A stretch of 64,000 nucleotides of DNA from NCBI RefSeq assembly GCF_003268675.1, contig NZ_CP029378.1:4836001-4900000 (forward strand), read 5' to 3'. The notes beneath the pieces are model-generated. The model saw only the letters and a list, made by a program, of their open reading frames with translations, ran no database searches and was not told the origin of the DNA. The translations under genes and the position numbers were made by a program. The DNA comes from Streptomyces bacillaris (GTDB lineage Bacteria > Actinomycetota > Actinomycetes > Streptomycetales > Streptomycetaceae). Of this stretch, positions 1-7,607 are shown in pieces. Each line of letters opens with the position of its first letter. The first letter of the stretch is position 1.

Positions 1-783
1 CTGCCGGGCGGGTACTGCGCCCGGATGATCCGGGAGACCTGGCCGCAGGTGCGGATCACGAGCGTGGCTCCGTACGGCACCGATCACGCCAGCCGGCAGG
101 AGGGCATGCGCCATCTGCTGACCCACCAGGGCGAGTTGCACCAGGTGGCGGACGGTCCGGCGCGGCCGGCCCCGGTGCGGGCGCCGCTGCCGCAGCTGCC
201 GCCTGCGCCCGCGCTGCCGCCGGAGGCGGTGGCCGAGGAGCTGCTCCAGGCGTTCGGTCCGCAGGGGATCCTCCGGTTCGACCAGCGTGCGGTCTCCCGT
301 CAGGGGGTGCCGGACGTGGTCGCGCGGACCCTGGTGTGGGCGGGGCTGCCCGCCGACTTCGGGCCGTTCTTCTGGGCGCAGCCGGGGCAGCCGGTGGTGC
401 CGACGCTGGGTGAGCTGGCGGCGCAGCGGCAGGTGCAGGCCGCGCCGGACGCGGGGTCGTACCTGGTCATGGGGACGGACTTCGGGCGGGCGATCTGTGT
501 CCAGTACGGGACGGCGAACATCGTGGCCGTGCCGGTGGAGGCGGGTCCGGGCGGTCAGCCGGTGCCGCCGCAGTTCGTCAACACGGGGCTGCCGGAGTTC
601 GTGCGGTCGATGGCGCTGCTGGGCCGGATGTGGCGGCTGCGGTACGGGCTGACGCCGGAGCAGGCGGGGCGGTGGACCGTCGATTTCCAGGCACAGCTGG
701 TGGCGCTGGATCCGGCGGCGCTGGCCTCGCCGGAGAGCTGGTGGTCGGTGCTGCTGGAGCAGATGTGGGACGGTCTGCTCTGA
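1..783 (+). CDS. SUKH-4/deaminase-type protein, 3' part (5' end outside window)
   Basis: The frame is open from the first base of the window (the codons before the first ATG at 25 read LPGGYCARM), so the true start lies upstream. The visible 260 residues fall into two parts. The N-terminal part ends near residue 60 and looks like the tail of a small deaminase-like domain (GGYCARMIRETWP, then APYGTD). A Pro/Ala linker follows. The C-terminal part (about residues 75-260) looks like a SUKH-4 immunity-protein fold (GTDFGRAICVQYGTANIVAV, then a conserved WWSVLLEQMWDGLL end). SUKH proteins are known as immunity proteins of polymorphic toxin systems and are also common as orphans in Streptomyces. 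A strong hairpin follows the stop. The assignment rests on motif memory only; no partner toxin is visible here. Confidence 0.6.
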   Translation: MPGGYCARMIRETWPQVRITSVAPYGTDHASRQEGMRHLLTHQGELHQVADGPARPAPVRAPLPQLPPAPALPPEAVAEELLQAFGPQGILRFDQRAVSRQGVPDVVARTLVWAGLPADFGPFFWAQPGQPVVPTLGELAAQRQVQAAPDAGSYLVMGTDFGRAICVQYGTANIVAVPVEAGPGGQPVPPQFVNTGLPEFVRSMALLGRMWRLRYGLTPEQAGRWTVDFQAQLVALDPAALASPESWWSVLLEQMWDGLL

Positions 784-811
784 TCCGTACCCCTGGCCGA
801 TAAGCGTTGTA

Positions 812-846
812 CGAGGCACCCGCTCCGGGACGGATCGGGTGCCTCG
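812..846. terminator. hairpin terminator after SUKH-like gene
   Basis: A perfect 11-bp inverted repeat (CGAGGCACCCG, 812-822, with its complement at 836-846) has a further 4-bp stem inside (824-827 with 831-834). It lies 29 bp after the stop codon. There is no T-tract, which is usual for Streptomyces terminators. Confidence 0.8.
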
Positions 847-995
847 CCACGTTACGGGCGTGTGACACCCGTCGCTTTCCGTCCTGAAAGCATCTGATCG
901 ATTCCGACTTCCGGCCCCATTTGCCGCATCCTTGGCTTATCACGGGAGACCCGTGTGCGTCCGCGTGTCCGTAAGTCGTAGAGGGGCTTCAGGCT

Positions 996-1892
996 ATGAG
1001 TGCTGGACCGGTGTCCGCGTTCGACGTGGTCGGCATGCGGGGGCGTGGTTACCGCCCGGACCAGGTCGACCGTGCCGTGGCCGAGCGCACCGCCGAGCGG
1101 GACCGGGCGCTGGCCGAGGCCGTACGGCTGGAGGGGCTCGCGCAGGAGCTGGCGGCGGAGGCGGCCCGGCTGGCGGAGACCGTGGCGGCGCTGCCCGAGC
1201 AGGACTACGCGGAGCTGGGGGAGCGGGCCCAGCACATTCTGGCGCTGGCGCGGGAGCAGGCCGAGGCGCTGCGGGCGGACGCGGAGGCGGCGGGCCAGGA
1301 ACTGGCGGACGCGGCCGACGCTGCGGGCCGGGCGGCCGTGGACGCGGCACGGGAGGCGGCCGACGCGGTGCGGGCCGCAGCCGTGGAGGCGGCCGAGGAG
1401 CGGGTCGCGGAGGCGGTCCGGGAGGCGGACGGCGTGCTGGCGGCGGCCCGCGAGGAGGCCGGGGAGGTGCGCGGGGCGGCGGAGGCCGCGATGGCGCAGA
1501 CCCGGAACCGTACGGAGAGCGTCCTGGCCCACCAGGAGCAGGAGCACGCCGAGCGCCACAAGGCCGCCGAGGCGGAGATCGCCGCCGCCGAGGCCGAGAT
1601 GGAGGCCCGCCACGCGGCGCTGACCGAGCGGGCGGAGGCGCGGCTCGCGGAGGCGGCCCGCACGCTCGCGGAGGCCCAGGAGACGGCCCGCCACGGCCAG
1701 GAGGACGCGGAGGCGCGGGCGGCCGAGCTGCTGGCGGAGGCCCGGGTCCGCGAGGAGCGGATCGTCCGGGAGACCGAGCGGGTGCTGCGGGAGCACGAGG
1801 AGGCCCGCGAGGAGGTCCAGGCCCACATGGCCCACGTCCGCAGCTCGCTCGCGGCGCTGACGGGCCGGGTGACGGCGGGCGCGGAGGACTGA
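996..1892 (+). CDS. DivIVA-like coiled-coil (FilP/Scy-type 'cellulose-binding') protein
   Basis: This is a 298-aa protein. Residues 8-28 carry the short N-terminal motif seen in DivIVA-like Streptomyces proteins (FDVVGMRGRGYRPDQVDRAV). Almost all of the remaining sequence is an Ala/Glu/Arg-rich heptad coiled coil without proline breaks. Proteins of this build (FilP, Scy and relatives, often annotated cellulose-binding protein) form cytoskeletal or polarity assemblies at hyphal tips. ATG at 996 is preceded by a purine-rich GAGGGG at 981-986. Upstream and downstream genes are unrelated in type, so the gene is probably monocistronic. Coiled coils of this composition cross-match easily, so the subfamily is uncertain, and it is shorter than typical Scy. 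Confidence 0.75.
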   Translation: MSAGPVSAFDVVGMRGRGYRPDQVDRAVAERTAERDRALAEAVRLEGLAQELAAEAARLAETVAALPEQDYAELGERAQHILALAREQAEALRADAEAAGQELADAADAAGRAAVDAAREAADAVRAAAVEAAEERVAEAVREADGVLAAAREEAGEVRGAAEAAMAQTRNRTESVLAHQEQEHAERHKAAEAEIAAAEAEMEARHAALTERAEARLAEAARTLAEAQETARHGQEDAEARAAELLAEARVREERIVRETERVLREHEEAREEVQAHMAHVRSSLAALTGRVTAGAED

Positions 1893-1913
1893 GGGCGGGC
1901 GCCGGACGGGCCC

Positions 1914-1999
1914 CCGGGGCACCAGGGGCGGGTCCGGGACCTCCGGGGCAACCGGCGCGGGTCCGGGGCGCCGGGGCATCCGGTGCGGGCCCAGGGCCT
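1914..1999. repeat. three imperfect ~29-bp tandem repeats
   Basis: Units begin near 1914, 1943 and 1971, each starting CCGGGGCA and continuing with a CGGGTCCGGG-like block. The repeats lie immediately after the coiled-coil gene and do not continue its reading frame. They may be a slippage product or may act as a weak terminator by G-rich structure; nothing decides between these. Confidence 0.55.
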
Positions 2000-2392
2000 C
2001 CGGCGGGCTCGGCGGCCCCAGTGGTCCCAGGCGGCCCCAGCGGGCTCGGTGGCCCCGGCGGCTGAACTCGTCCCGTCTCGCGGGGGATTCGGCCATCATG
2101 GCGGAAGGCCGATCCCGGCCGGGTCGTCCGGGATGCGGGTATTCCGGGCATGGCGGATATCATCCACCTCAGGGTCTTTCTCGTGTGCCCTGGATCACTC
2201 CTCGGCGGGCGGGCGCATATGCCCCTCGGGGTGGGGTATCCGGGCGCATCCCGTCTTCGCGCGGGAGGGGCGGCACCCTTCCGGAATGTCTCATTCCCCG
2301 TGGGCCCCCCTTCCTTCCGTCACTCCGTCCCCTAGGGTTTCGGCAGTACCCGAGAGCAACAGAAAGTTCGCGCCGTTCCGGTTCCTCGGATG

Positions 2393-2427
2393 TCCGATCT
2401 CTGATCCCTGATCCTCGATCTCCGATC
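2393..2427. repeat. five tandem GATC heptamers upstream of the operon
   Basis: TCCGATC, TCTGATC, CCTGATC, CTCGATC and TCCGATC follow one another with no gap, 36 bp before the first codon of the decarboxylase. A further CTGATC occurs at 2446-2451, close to the ribosome binding site. The exact 7-bp period and the promoter-proximal place fit a regulator array or a leader-RNA element, but simple slippage is also possible. Confidence 0.7.
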
Positions 2428-2463
2428 CGGCGGGCGAATCCATGTCTGATCCGGGAGGGCTGC

Positions 2464-3786
2464 TTGTCCGAGCATCATGTGCATTCCGGTGACTCCGCGT
2501 CCGTCGAGGCGGACATACAAGGAATTCCCTACACCGCCATCGCGGAAGAGTACGGAACCCCGTTCTTCGTCTACGACGCCCACGTCCTGTCCACCACCCT
2601 GAGAGAGCTGCGGGACGTGCTCCCGGCCGGCGTCGACGTCCTCTACTCGCTCAAGGCCAACCCCAACATCAGCGTCTGCGCCGTGCTGCACCGCGCCGGT
2701 GCGGGCGCCGAGGTCTCCTCCGTCGCCGAACTCACCACCGCGCTGCGCGCCGGAGTCGACCCCGGGGACATCGTCTTCCTCGGCCCCGGCAAGACCTGCG
2801 CCGACCTGGTCGCCTGCCTGGAGGCGGGGATCCACGCCGTGGTCTGCGAGTCCTTCGCCGAGCTGCGGCTGCTCGACCGGATCGCGGCCGGGCACGGGGG
2901 CACCGCCCCCGTCCGTGCGCTGCTGCGCGTCAACCCGGCCTTCCCCAGCAAGGGCTCCGGGCTGGCGATGGGCGGCAAGCCCCGCCAGTTCGGCATCGAC
3001 GAGGAGCAGGTCAGGGCGTGCCGCCCCCTTCTCGACACCCTCCGCCGGGTCGAAGTGGTGGGATTCCACGCCTATATGGGAACGCGTTTCCTGCACCACG
3101 AGGACATCGTGGCGAACACCGAGAACATTCTCGCCATGGCGGAGAGCCTCGCCGCCGATCTGCGGATCCGCCTCGACACGGTGGATTTCGGCGGCGGTCT
3201 CGGAGTCGCCTACTTCGAGAACGAGGAGGACCTCGATTCCGGCGCCCTCGGAAAGGGGCTGACCGGCCCCGTCACGGAATTCCGTGAACGCCACCCCGAC
3301 TGCCGTCTCATCATGGAACTCGGCCGCTATCTCACCGCCCGCGCCGGCACCTATGTGACCCGTGCGCTGTACGTGAAGGAGTCGTCCGGCGAGTCGTTCG
3401 TCGTCGCGGACGGGGGCACCCACCACCACATGGCCGCCGTCGGCATCGGGAGCTTCGTCAAGCGGAACTTTCCCGTACGCCACCTGGGCCGCCCCCACGC
3501 CCCGGCCGACCGCACCTACACGGTCACCGGCCCCCTCTGCACCCCCAACGACACCGTGGTGAAGCGGGCAGCGCTGCCCGAGGTGGTCCCCGGCGACCTG
3601 CTCGGCGTCGAGCGGTCCGGCGCCTACGGCCCCACCGCCTCGCCCGGACTCTTCCTCAGCCACGGCTATCCGGCCGAGGTCCTGGTCCACGGGGGCCGCG
3701 CCCACCTCGTGCGCGACCGGGACACCCCCGAGGATCTGCTCGCCCGTCAGCACCTGGTCGGACTCGACCCGCCGGCCGCAGGGTGA
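2464..3786 (+). CDS. type III (DAP/Orn-type) PLP-dependent decarboxylase
   Basis: This 440-aa protein belongs to the alanine-racemase-fold group IV decarboxylases (diaminopimelate, ornithine, carboxynorspermidine and BtrK-like enzymes). Visible hallmarks are the Schiff-base lysine in YSLKANPN (Lys64), the phosphate-binding glycine loop DFGGGLGVAY, the active-site GPLCTPNDT segment and the late ERSGAYGPTAS motif. TTG at 2464 is chosen as start because GGGAGG lies 5 bp upstream and family similarity begins soon after; the frame stays open far upstream without coding character. The downstream carrier protein and ligase recall BtrK of butirosin, which decarboxylates an amino acid while it is bound to a carrier protein, so a carrier-bound substrate is possible here. 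It could instead act on free lysine, ornithine or diaminopimelate; there is a housekeeping-lysA alternative, but the context argues against it. Confidence 0.85.
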   Translation: MSEHHVHSGDSASVEADIQGIPYTAIAEEYGTPFFVYDAHVLSTTLRELRDVLPAGVDVLYSLKANPNISVCAVLHRAGAGAEVSSVAELTTALRAGVDPGDIVFLGPGKTCADLVACLEAGIHAVVCESFAELRLLDRIAAGHGGTAPVRALLRVNPAFPSKGSGLAMGGKPRQFGIDEEQVRACRPLLDTLRRVEVVGFHAYMGTRFLHHEDIVANTENILAMAESLAADLRIRLDTVDFGGGLGVAYFENEEDLDSGALGKGLTGPVTEFRERHPDCRLIMELGRYLTARAGTYVTRALYVKESSGESFVVADGGTHHHMAAVGIGSFVKRNFPVRHLGRPHAPADRTYTVTGPLCTPNDTVVKRAALPEVVPGDLLGVERSGAYGPTASPGLFLSHGYPAEVLVHGGRAHLVRDRDTPEDLLARQHLVGLDPPAAG

Positions 3787-4229
3787 CCGGCCGGCCCTGC
3801 CCGACGGGCGTGGGCCTCGATCTGCTCGACCGCACCGAACTGGACCGGCTCACCACCCGCCGCTGGTTCCTGCGGTACTGCTACGCCCCCGAGGAGATCG
3901 AGCGGGCCCACCGGCTGACCGGACGGCGGCGCCAGGAGTATCTGGCCGGGCGGTTCGCCGCCAAGGAGGCCGTGCTCAAGGCGCTCGGCCGGGGTCTGTT
4001 CCAGGGGGTCGCCCCGCGCGACATCCTCGTGGGCCGCGCCGCGGGTGGAGCCCCGCATGTGGAGTTGCGCGGCTCGGCGGCAGAGGCCGCACCCGGCGCC
4101 ACCGTCCTGATCTCGATCACCCACAAGGGCGACGCGGTCGCGGCCGTGGCGCTCACCGTCCCCCGCGACGACATCCCCTGCGACGACATCTCCCGTACCC
4201 ACGACAAAGAGGAAAGGAGGGCCTCGTGA
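3783..4229 (+). CDS. AcpS-type 4'-phosphopantetheinyl transferase
   Basis: This 148-aa protein has the two AcpS signatures: VGLDLLD near residue 10 (Mg-binding Asp) and GRFAAKEAVLKALG near residue 58. The C-terminal VLISITHKGD matches the ISITH-type strand of the family. It would move phosphopantetheine from CoA to the serine of a carrier protein, most simply the discrete ACP encoded three genes downstream. GTG at 3783 overlaps the decarboxylase stop, so the two are translationally coupled. The C-terminus has an extra hydrophilic tail compared with the usual roughly 120-aa enzyme. Housekeeping acpS is normally elsewhere, so this is probably a dedicated second copy. Confidence 0.87.
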   Translation: MTGRPCPTGVGLDLLDRTELDRLTTRRWFLRYCYAPEEIERAHRLTGRRRQEYLAGRFAAKEAVLKALGRGLFQGVAPRDILVGRAAGGAPHVELRGSAAEAAPGATVLISITHKGDAVAAVALTVPRDDIPCDDISRTHDKEERRAS

Positions 4230-4663
4230 CGCCCACGAACGACGTCGAACGGACCGGTGGTGAACCCGAACCGCTCACGGTCGGCCTGCGCGTCAGGATC
4301 GGCCAGGAGGAGGCGCACTACGGCGGCCGACTCGTCGACGGAGCCCGCATCCTGCGGCTGTTCGGCGATCTGGTCACCGAGGTCACCATCCGGAGCGACG
4401 GCGACGAGGGGCTCCTCACCGAGTACGCCGACATCCGCTTCACCGCCCCGGTCCACCCCGGCGACTACATCGAGGCGACCGGACGCGTCGTCCGCTCCAC
4501 CAAGCTGCGGCGGTTCGTGGAGCTGACGGCCCGCAAGGTGATCGCCGCCACCGACGAGGGCCCCAGCTCCGCCGCCGTACTCCCGGAGCCGGTCACGGTC
4601 TGCACGGCCCGTGCCACGACCGTCGTCCCCCGGAAGACCCCCACGGCGAAGGGAGGCCGCTGA
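4226..4663 (+). CDS. hotdog-fold 3-aminobutyryl-/beta-alanyl-CoA ammonia-lyase homologue
   Basis: This is a 145-aa single hotdog domain. The stretch from RIGQEEAHYGGRLVDGA through LRLFGDLVTEVTIRSDGDEG to FTAPVHPGDYIEATGRVV closely follows the pattern I know from the beta-alanyl-CoA and 3-aminobutyryl-CoA ammonia lyases (Kal/Acl) of amino-acid fermenters. Those enzymes reversibly remove ammonia from a beta-aminoacyl thioester to give an enoyl (acryloyl or crotonyl) thioester. GTG at 4226 overlaps the preceding stop and is preceded by a strong GGAAAGGAGG. Next to a ligase, ACP and decarboxylase, a beta-aminoacyl-ACP is a reasonable substrate, for example beta-alanyl-ACP to acryloyl-ACP. That substrate is inference. 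A generic thioesterase is the alternative, but the HYGG-LVDGA motif argues for the lyase. Confidence 0.75.
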   Translation: MTPTNDVERTGGEPEPLTVGLRVRIGQEEAHYGGRLVDGARILRLFGDLVTEVTIRSDGDEGLLTEYADIRFTAPVHPGDYIEATGRVVRSTKLRRFVELTARKVIAATDEGPSSAAVLPEPVTVCTARATTVVPRKTPTAKGGR

Positions 4664-6267
4664 TGTCCGACGCCGACGTACTGCACACCCTGCTCGACGA
4701 GGCCGCGGCAGCCGTGCCCGACGACCGGGTCGCCCTCACTTCCGCCACCGGCTCACTGACGTACGGCGAACTCGCGGCGGCCACCGTCACCGCCGCGCAC
4801 CGGCTGCGCCACGAGGGGGTGCGCCGGGGCGACCGGGTGGTGATCTCCACGCCCGACCCGCTCGCCGCCGCCGTCGCCGTACACGCCGCGTCCCGAACGG
4901 GCGCCCTCTTCAGCGTGTTGCACGAGCAGGTCCGCGGCCGGCCGCTGGAACACGTGCTGACCGACTGCGAACCGGCCGTGATGGTCACCGACGACCCGGA
5001 AGCGGCCGCGACGGCGGCGGCCCACGGTGTACGGGTACTGGCACCGCAGGGCCTGCGTGAACCAGCTCCAGACCGAGGCGAGTTGGGAGGCAGGCCACTC
5101 CCCGGGGACAGGCCACTTCCCGGGGACGGCCCGCTCCCCGTGGACGGGGCCTGCCTCATCTACACCTCCGGGACGACCTCGCTGCCCAAGGCCGTCGTCT
5201 GCACCCACCAGCAGATGCTCTTCGCCGCCCGCGCCATCCACAGCGCGCTCGGCTACCGCGCGGACGACGTCGTCCACAGCCCGCTGCCGCTCTCCTTCGA
5301 CTACGGCCTGTACCAGGTGTTCCTGACGTTCCTCGCCCGGGCCCGGCTGCACCTGGGCAGCGTCGCCGAGGCCGGGCCGCCGCTGCTGCGGAGCCTGGAG
5401 CGGAGCGGGGCCACGGTGCTGGCCTCCGTCCCGTCCGTCACCGACCGGCTGGCGTGGCTGGTGCGCCGGGCCCGGCGGCCGCCCCGGCTGCGGCTGCTCA
5501 CCAACACCGGGGCGGCCCTGGACCCGGGCACGGTCGCCGCGCTGCGGGAGGCGATCCCCACGCTGAAGGTCCAGCTCATGTACGGGCTGACCGAGTGCAA
5601 GCGGACCACGATCATGCCGCCCGACGGGGATCTGGAGCGGCCCGGGTCGTCGGGGCGGGCCCTGCCCGGCACCGAGGTCTTCGTCGTCGACGAGGACGGG
5701 ACGCGGCTGCCGCCGGGCGAGGTCGGCCAGTTCGTGGTGCGCGGCCCGCACGTCATGGCCGGGTACTGGCGGCGGCCGGAGCTGACCGCCGAGCGGTTCC
5801 CGCGCGCCGACGGCCTCTTCCCCGAGCTGCGCACGGGGGACTACGGGTGGCTCGACGAGGACGGCTACCTGTACTTCTCCGGGCGCCGCGACGACCTCTA
5901 CAAGGAGCGCGGCTTCCGGGTCAGTGCCACCGAGGTGGAGGCCGCCGCCCGGCGGGTGGCGGAGGTGGCCGACGCGGCGGTGCTGACACCGGGGCCCCGG
6001 ACCGGCGGCCGGGCCGTGCTCGTCGCGGTGACCCCGCTGGACCCGGCCGACGTCCTGGACCGGATGCGCGGGTTCATCGAGGAGTACAAGATCCCGCGCC
6101 GCTGCGTCCCCGTGGCGGCGCTGCCCACCAACGGCAACGGCAAGGTCGACCGGCGCGCGCTCGCCGACCTTGTGGATGCCGGTACCAGCGGCCGTGCCGG
6201 CACCGGTGCTCGTACCCGTACGGAAGCTGACGCCGACGACTCCGTAACGACCGACCGGAAGGGATGA
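4663..6267 (+). CDS. adenylate-forming ligase (acyl/aminoacyl-ACP synthetase)
   Basis: This 534-aa stand-alone ANL enzyme has the phosphate loop YTSGTTSLPK at residues 167-176, the A5 segment YGLTECKR (TE at 310-311), the A7 motif TGDYGWLDEDG near 391, the hinge GRRDDLYKERGFRVS, and the catalytic lysine Lys494 in NGNGKVDRRAL. It would adenylate a carboxylic or amino acid and load it on the ACP encoded just downstream. It starts at ATG 4663 in a TGATG overlap with the preceding gene. A short tandem RPLPGD-type repeat sits near residues 140-155, and the C-terminus carries a disordered Thr/Arg/Asp tail. Substrate cannot be read from the sequence; the absence of a canonical FDxS-like amino-acid pocket that I could recognise keeps this open. 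Confidence 0.85.
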   Translation: MSDADVLHTLLDEAAAAVPDDRVALTSATGSLTYGELAAATVTAAHRLRHEGVRRGDRVVISTPDPLAAAVAVHAASRTGALFSVLHEQVRGRPLEHVLTDCEPAVMVTDDPEAAATAAAHGVRVLAPQGLREPAPDRGELGGRPLPGDRPLPGDGPLPVDGACLIYTSGTTSLPKAVVCTHQQMLFAARAIHSALGYRADDVVHSPLPLSFDYGLYQVFLTFLARARLHLGSVAEAGPPLLRSLERSGATVLASVPSVTDRLAWLVRRARRPPRLRLLTNTGAALDPGTVAALREAIPTLKVQLMYGLTECKRTTIMPPDGDLERPGSSGRALPGTEVFVVDEDGTRLPPGEVGQFVVRGPHVMAGYWRRPELTAERFPRADGLFPELRTGDYGWLDEDGYLYFSGRRDDLYKERGFRVSATEVEAAARRVAEVADAAVLTPGPRTGGRAVLVAVTPLDPADVLDRMRGFIEEYKIPRRCVPVAALPTNGNGKVDRRALADLVDAGTSGRAGTGARTRTEADADDSVTTDRKG

Positions 6268-6273
6268 ACACGT

Positions 6274-6561
6274 ATGGACCGCACCGATGTGACCACCGCT
6301 CTGGAGACCGCGCTCAGCACGGTGCTCGACCGGCCCGTGACCGAACTGCGGGGCGGGACACGGCTCTTCGACGATCTGCACCTCGACTCCACCACGATGC
6401 TGGAGATGCTGATGGAGCTCGAGGACTCGCTCGGCCTGGAGGTCGACCCCGAGGAGCTGGACGCCGACGACTTCGAGACCGTCGACACCTTCACCGACTT
6501 CGCGCTCGCCCGACTCGCGGGCGAGCAGGCGGAACAGAGGGGTTCGGGGAAGGCCGCCTGA
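6274..6561 (+). CDS. discrete acyl carrier protein
   Basis: This 95-aa acidic four-helix carrier protein has its phosphopantetheine site at Ser39 in LHLDSTTMLEMLMELED. The following helix has the usual Leu/Met/Glu pattern. It starts 6 bp after the ligase stop, so the pair is almost certainly made together and works together: the ligase loads it, the AcpS-type enzyme primes it, and the decarboxylase and lyase could act on the bound acyl group. No ketosynthase, condensation domain or thioesterase is present nearby, so the acyl group is probably handed to the GNAT enzyme two genes downstream or to a partner outside the window. Confidence 0.9.
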   Translation: MDRTDVTTALETALSTVLDRPVTELRGGTRLFDDLHLDSTTMLEMLMELEDSLGLEVDPEELDADDFETVDTFTDFALARLAGEQAEQRGSGKAA

Positions 6562-6609
6562 TCACCGCGTCGTAGCCGTTCCATCAGCCGAGGGAAGGAA
6601 GAAACCGGA

Positions 6610-7011
6610 ATGATCGTCCGCTCCTTCAAGGACATCGAGAACACCGACCGGCACGTCAGGTCCAAGTCCGGCACCTGGGAGAGCAAGCGCATCGTGCTCG
6701 CCCGGGAGGGTGTCGGCTTCTCGCTGCACGAGACCACGGTGTACGCGGGCACGGAGACGTCGATGTGGTACGCCCACCACATCGAGGCCGTCCTCTGCGT
6801 CGAGGGCGAGAGCGAGCTGACGAACGACGAGACCGGGGAGACGCATCTGATCACCCCGGGCACCATGTATCTGCTCGACGGGCACGAGAAGCACACGCTG
6901 CGGCCCCGGACCGACTCGCGCTTCATCTGCGTGTTCAACCCGCCGGTCACCGGGCGGGAGGACCACGACGCCGACGGCGTCTACCCGCTCCTCACGGAGG
7001 AGGCCGTATGA
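6610..7011 (+). CDS. ectC: ectoine-synthase family cupin (EctC homologue)
   Basis: This 133-aa protein matches EctC from start (MIVRSFKDIENTDRHV) to end (CVFNPPVTGREDHD). The three iron ligands known from EctC structures line up with exact spacing: Glu59 (HHIEAVLCVEGE), Tyr87 (TMYLLDGHE) and His95 (HEKHTLR). EctC closes N-gamma-acetyl-2,4-diaminobutyrate to ectoine by dehydration. AGGGAAGGAAG upstream (6590-6600) supports ATG 6610. There is no ectB (diaminobutyrate aminotransferase) or ectD here, so this is not a standard ectABC(D) operon. It may be a paralogue that cyclises a different N-acyl-diamino acid. The catalytic core looks intact. Confidence 0.88.
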   Translation: MIVRSFKDIENTDRHVRSKSGTWESKRIVLAREGVGFSLHETTVYAGTETSMWYAHHIEAVLCVEGESELTNDETGETHLITPGTMYLLDGHEKHTLRPRTDSRFICVFNPPVTGREDHDADGVYPLLTEEAV

Positions 7012-7550
7012 CCGCCCCCGCGGCTTCCTCCACCGGAACCCCCGCCTCCGCCGCCCGTGTCCGGCCGGAGTTCCGGACCCCGCGCGTCGAGGACGCGCCC
7101 GCGCTCTGGGAGCTGGTCGACGGGACCGACGAACTGGACAACAACAGCCCGTACTACTACGCGCTCTGGTGCCGGGACTTCGCCGCCACATCGCTCGTGG
7201 CCACCGTTGACGACGAGGTCATCGGCTTCCTCACCGGGTACGTCCGGCCCGATGAGCCGGACACCTATCTGGTGTGGCAGGAGGCGGTACGGCCCCGGCA
7301 CGGCATCCCGATGCTCGGCGTGCAGCTCTTCGACCGGGCCGCCGACCGGGCCGTGGAGCAGGGGGCGCGCTTCATCGAGGCCACCGTCTCCGCCGACAAC
7401 AAGGCCATCATCATGGTGCTGAAGAAGGTCGCGAAGCGGTACGCGGCCGAGGTGGAGACCCGGGTCCTCTTCCCCGGTGACCTCTTCCCGGGCGAGCACC
7501 ACGACGAGGTGCTGTACCGGATCGGCCCGCTCGCCCCACGGGCGGGGTGA
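7008..7550 (+). CDS. ectA: diaminobutyrate acetyltransferase-like GNAT (EctA homologue)
   Basis: This 180-aa GNAT protein has the EctA-typical segments LDNNSPYYYALWCRDFAATS and GFLTGYVRPDEPDTYLVWQ, and the late NKAIIMVLKKVAKR helix. EctA transfers acetyl from CoA to the gamma-amino group of L-2,4-diaminobutyrate. ATG 7008 overlaps the EctC stop (ATGA), an order (C then A) opposite to the standard ectA-B-C operon. Because the operon also makes a loaded acyl carrier protein, this enzyme may take a non-acetyl acyl group from the ACP; that is inference. The N-terminus has about 15 extra Ala/Ser/Pro residues. The operon ends here in a short GGTGAGCCC repeat. Confidence 0.87.
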   Translation: MTAPAASSTGTPASAARVRPEFRTPRVEDAPALWELVDGTDELDNNSPYYYALWCRDFAATSLVATVDDEVIGFLTGYVRPDEPDTYLVWQEAVRPRHGIPMLGVQLFDRAADRAVEQGARFIEATVSADNKAIIMVLKKVAKRYAAEVETRVLFPGDLFPGEHHDEVLYRIGPLAPRAG

Positions 7551-7590
7551 GCCCCTACCGGGTGAGCCCCTGAGCCGGGTGAGCCCATGA
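7543..7590. repeat. three CGGGTGAGCCC direct repeats at operon end
   Basis: The block GGGTGAGCCC occurs three times at roughly 15-19-bp intervals, and the first copy contains the EctA stop codon. It lies between the convergent EctA-like and AraC-type genes. No strong hairpin accompanies it. Confidence 0.6.
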
Positions 7591-7607
7591 GGGAGCCGCG
7601 TACCGCA

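Larger units (their letters stand above)
1893..2463. other. 571-bp intergenic region before the ectoine-like operon
   Basis: No convincing gene is present. The left part is a G-rich imperfect repeat (1914-1999). The right part, just before the decarboxylase start, has five tandem GATC-ending heptamers (2393-2427). The region is long enough to hold the operon promoter, but I see no clear -35/-10 pair. Confidence 0.6.

Noticed and set aside
2332..3753. Long minus-strand open frame opposite the decarboxylase
   Set aside because: It is a shadow caused by high GC; it has no family motif, and similar shadows lie opposite most genes in this window.
6610..7550. Standard ectoine operon
   Set aside because: No ectB or ectD is present, gene order is reversed (C before A), and the operon contains ACP functions.
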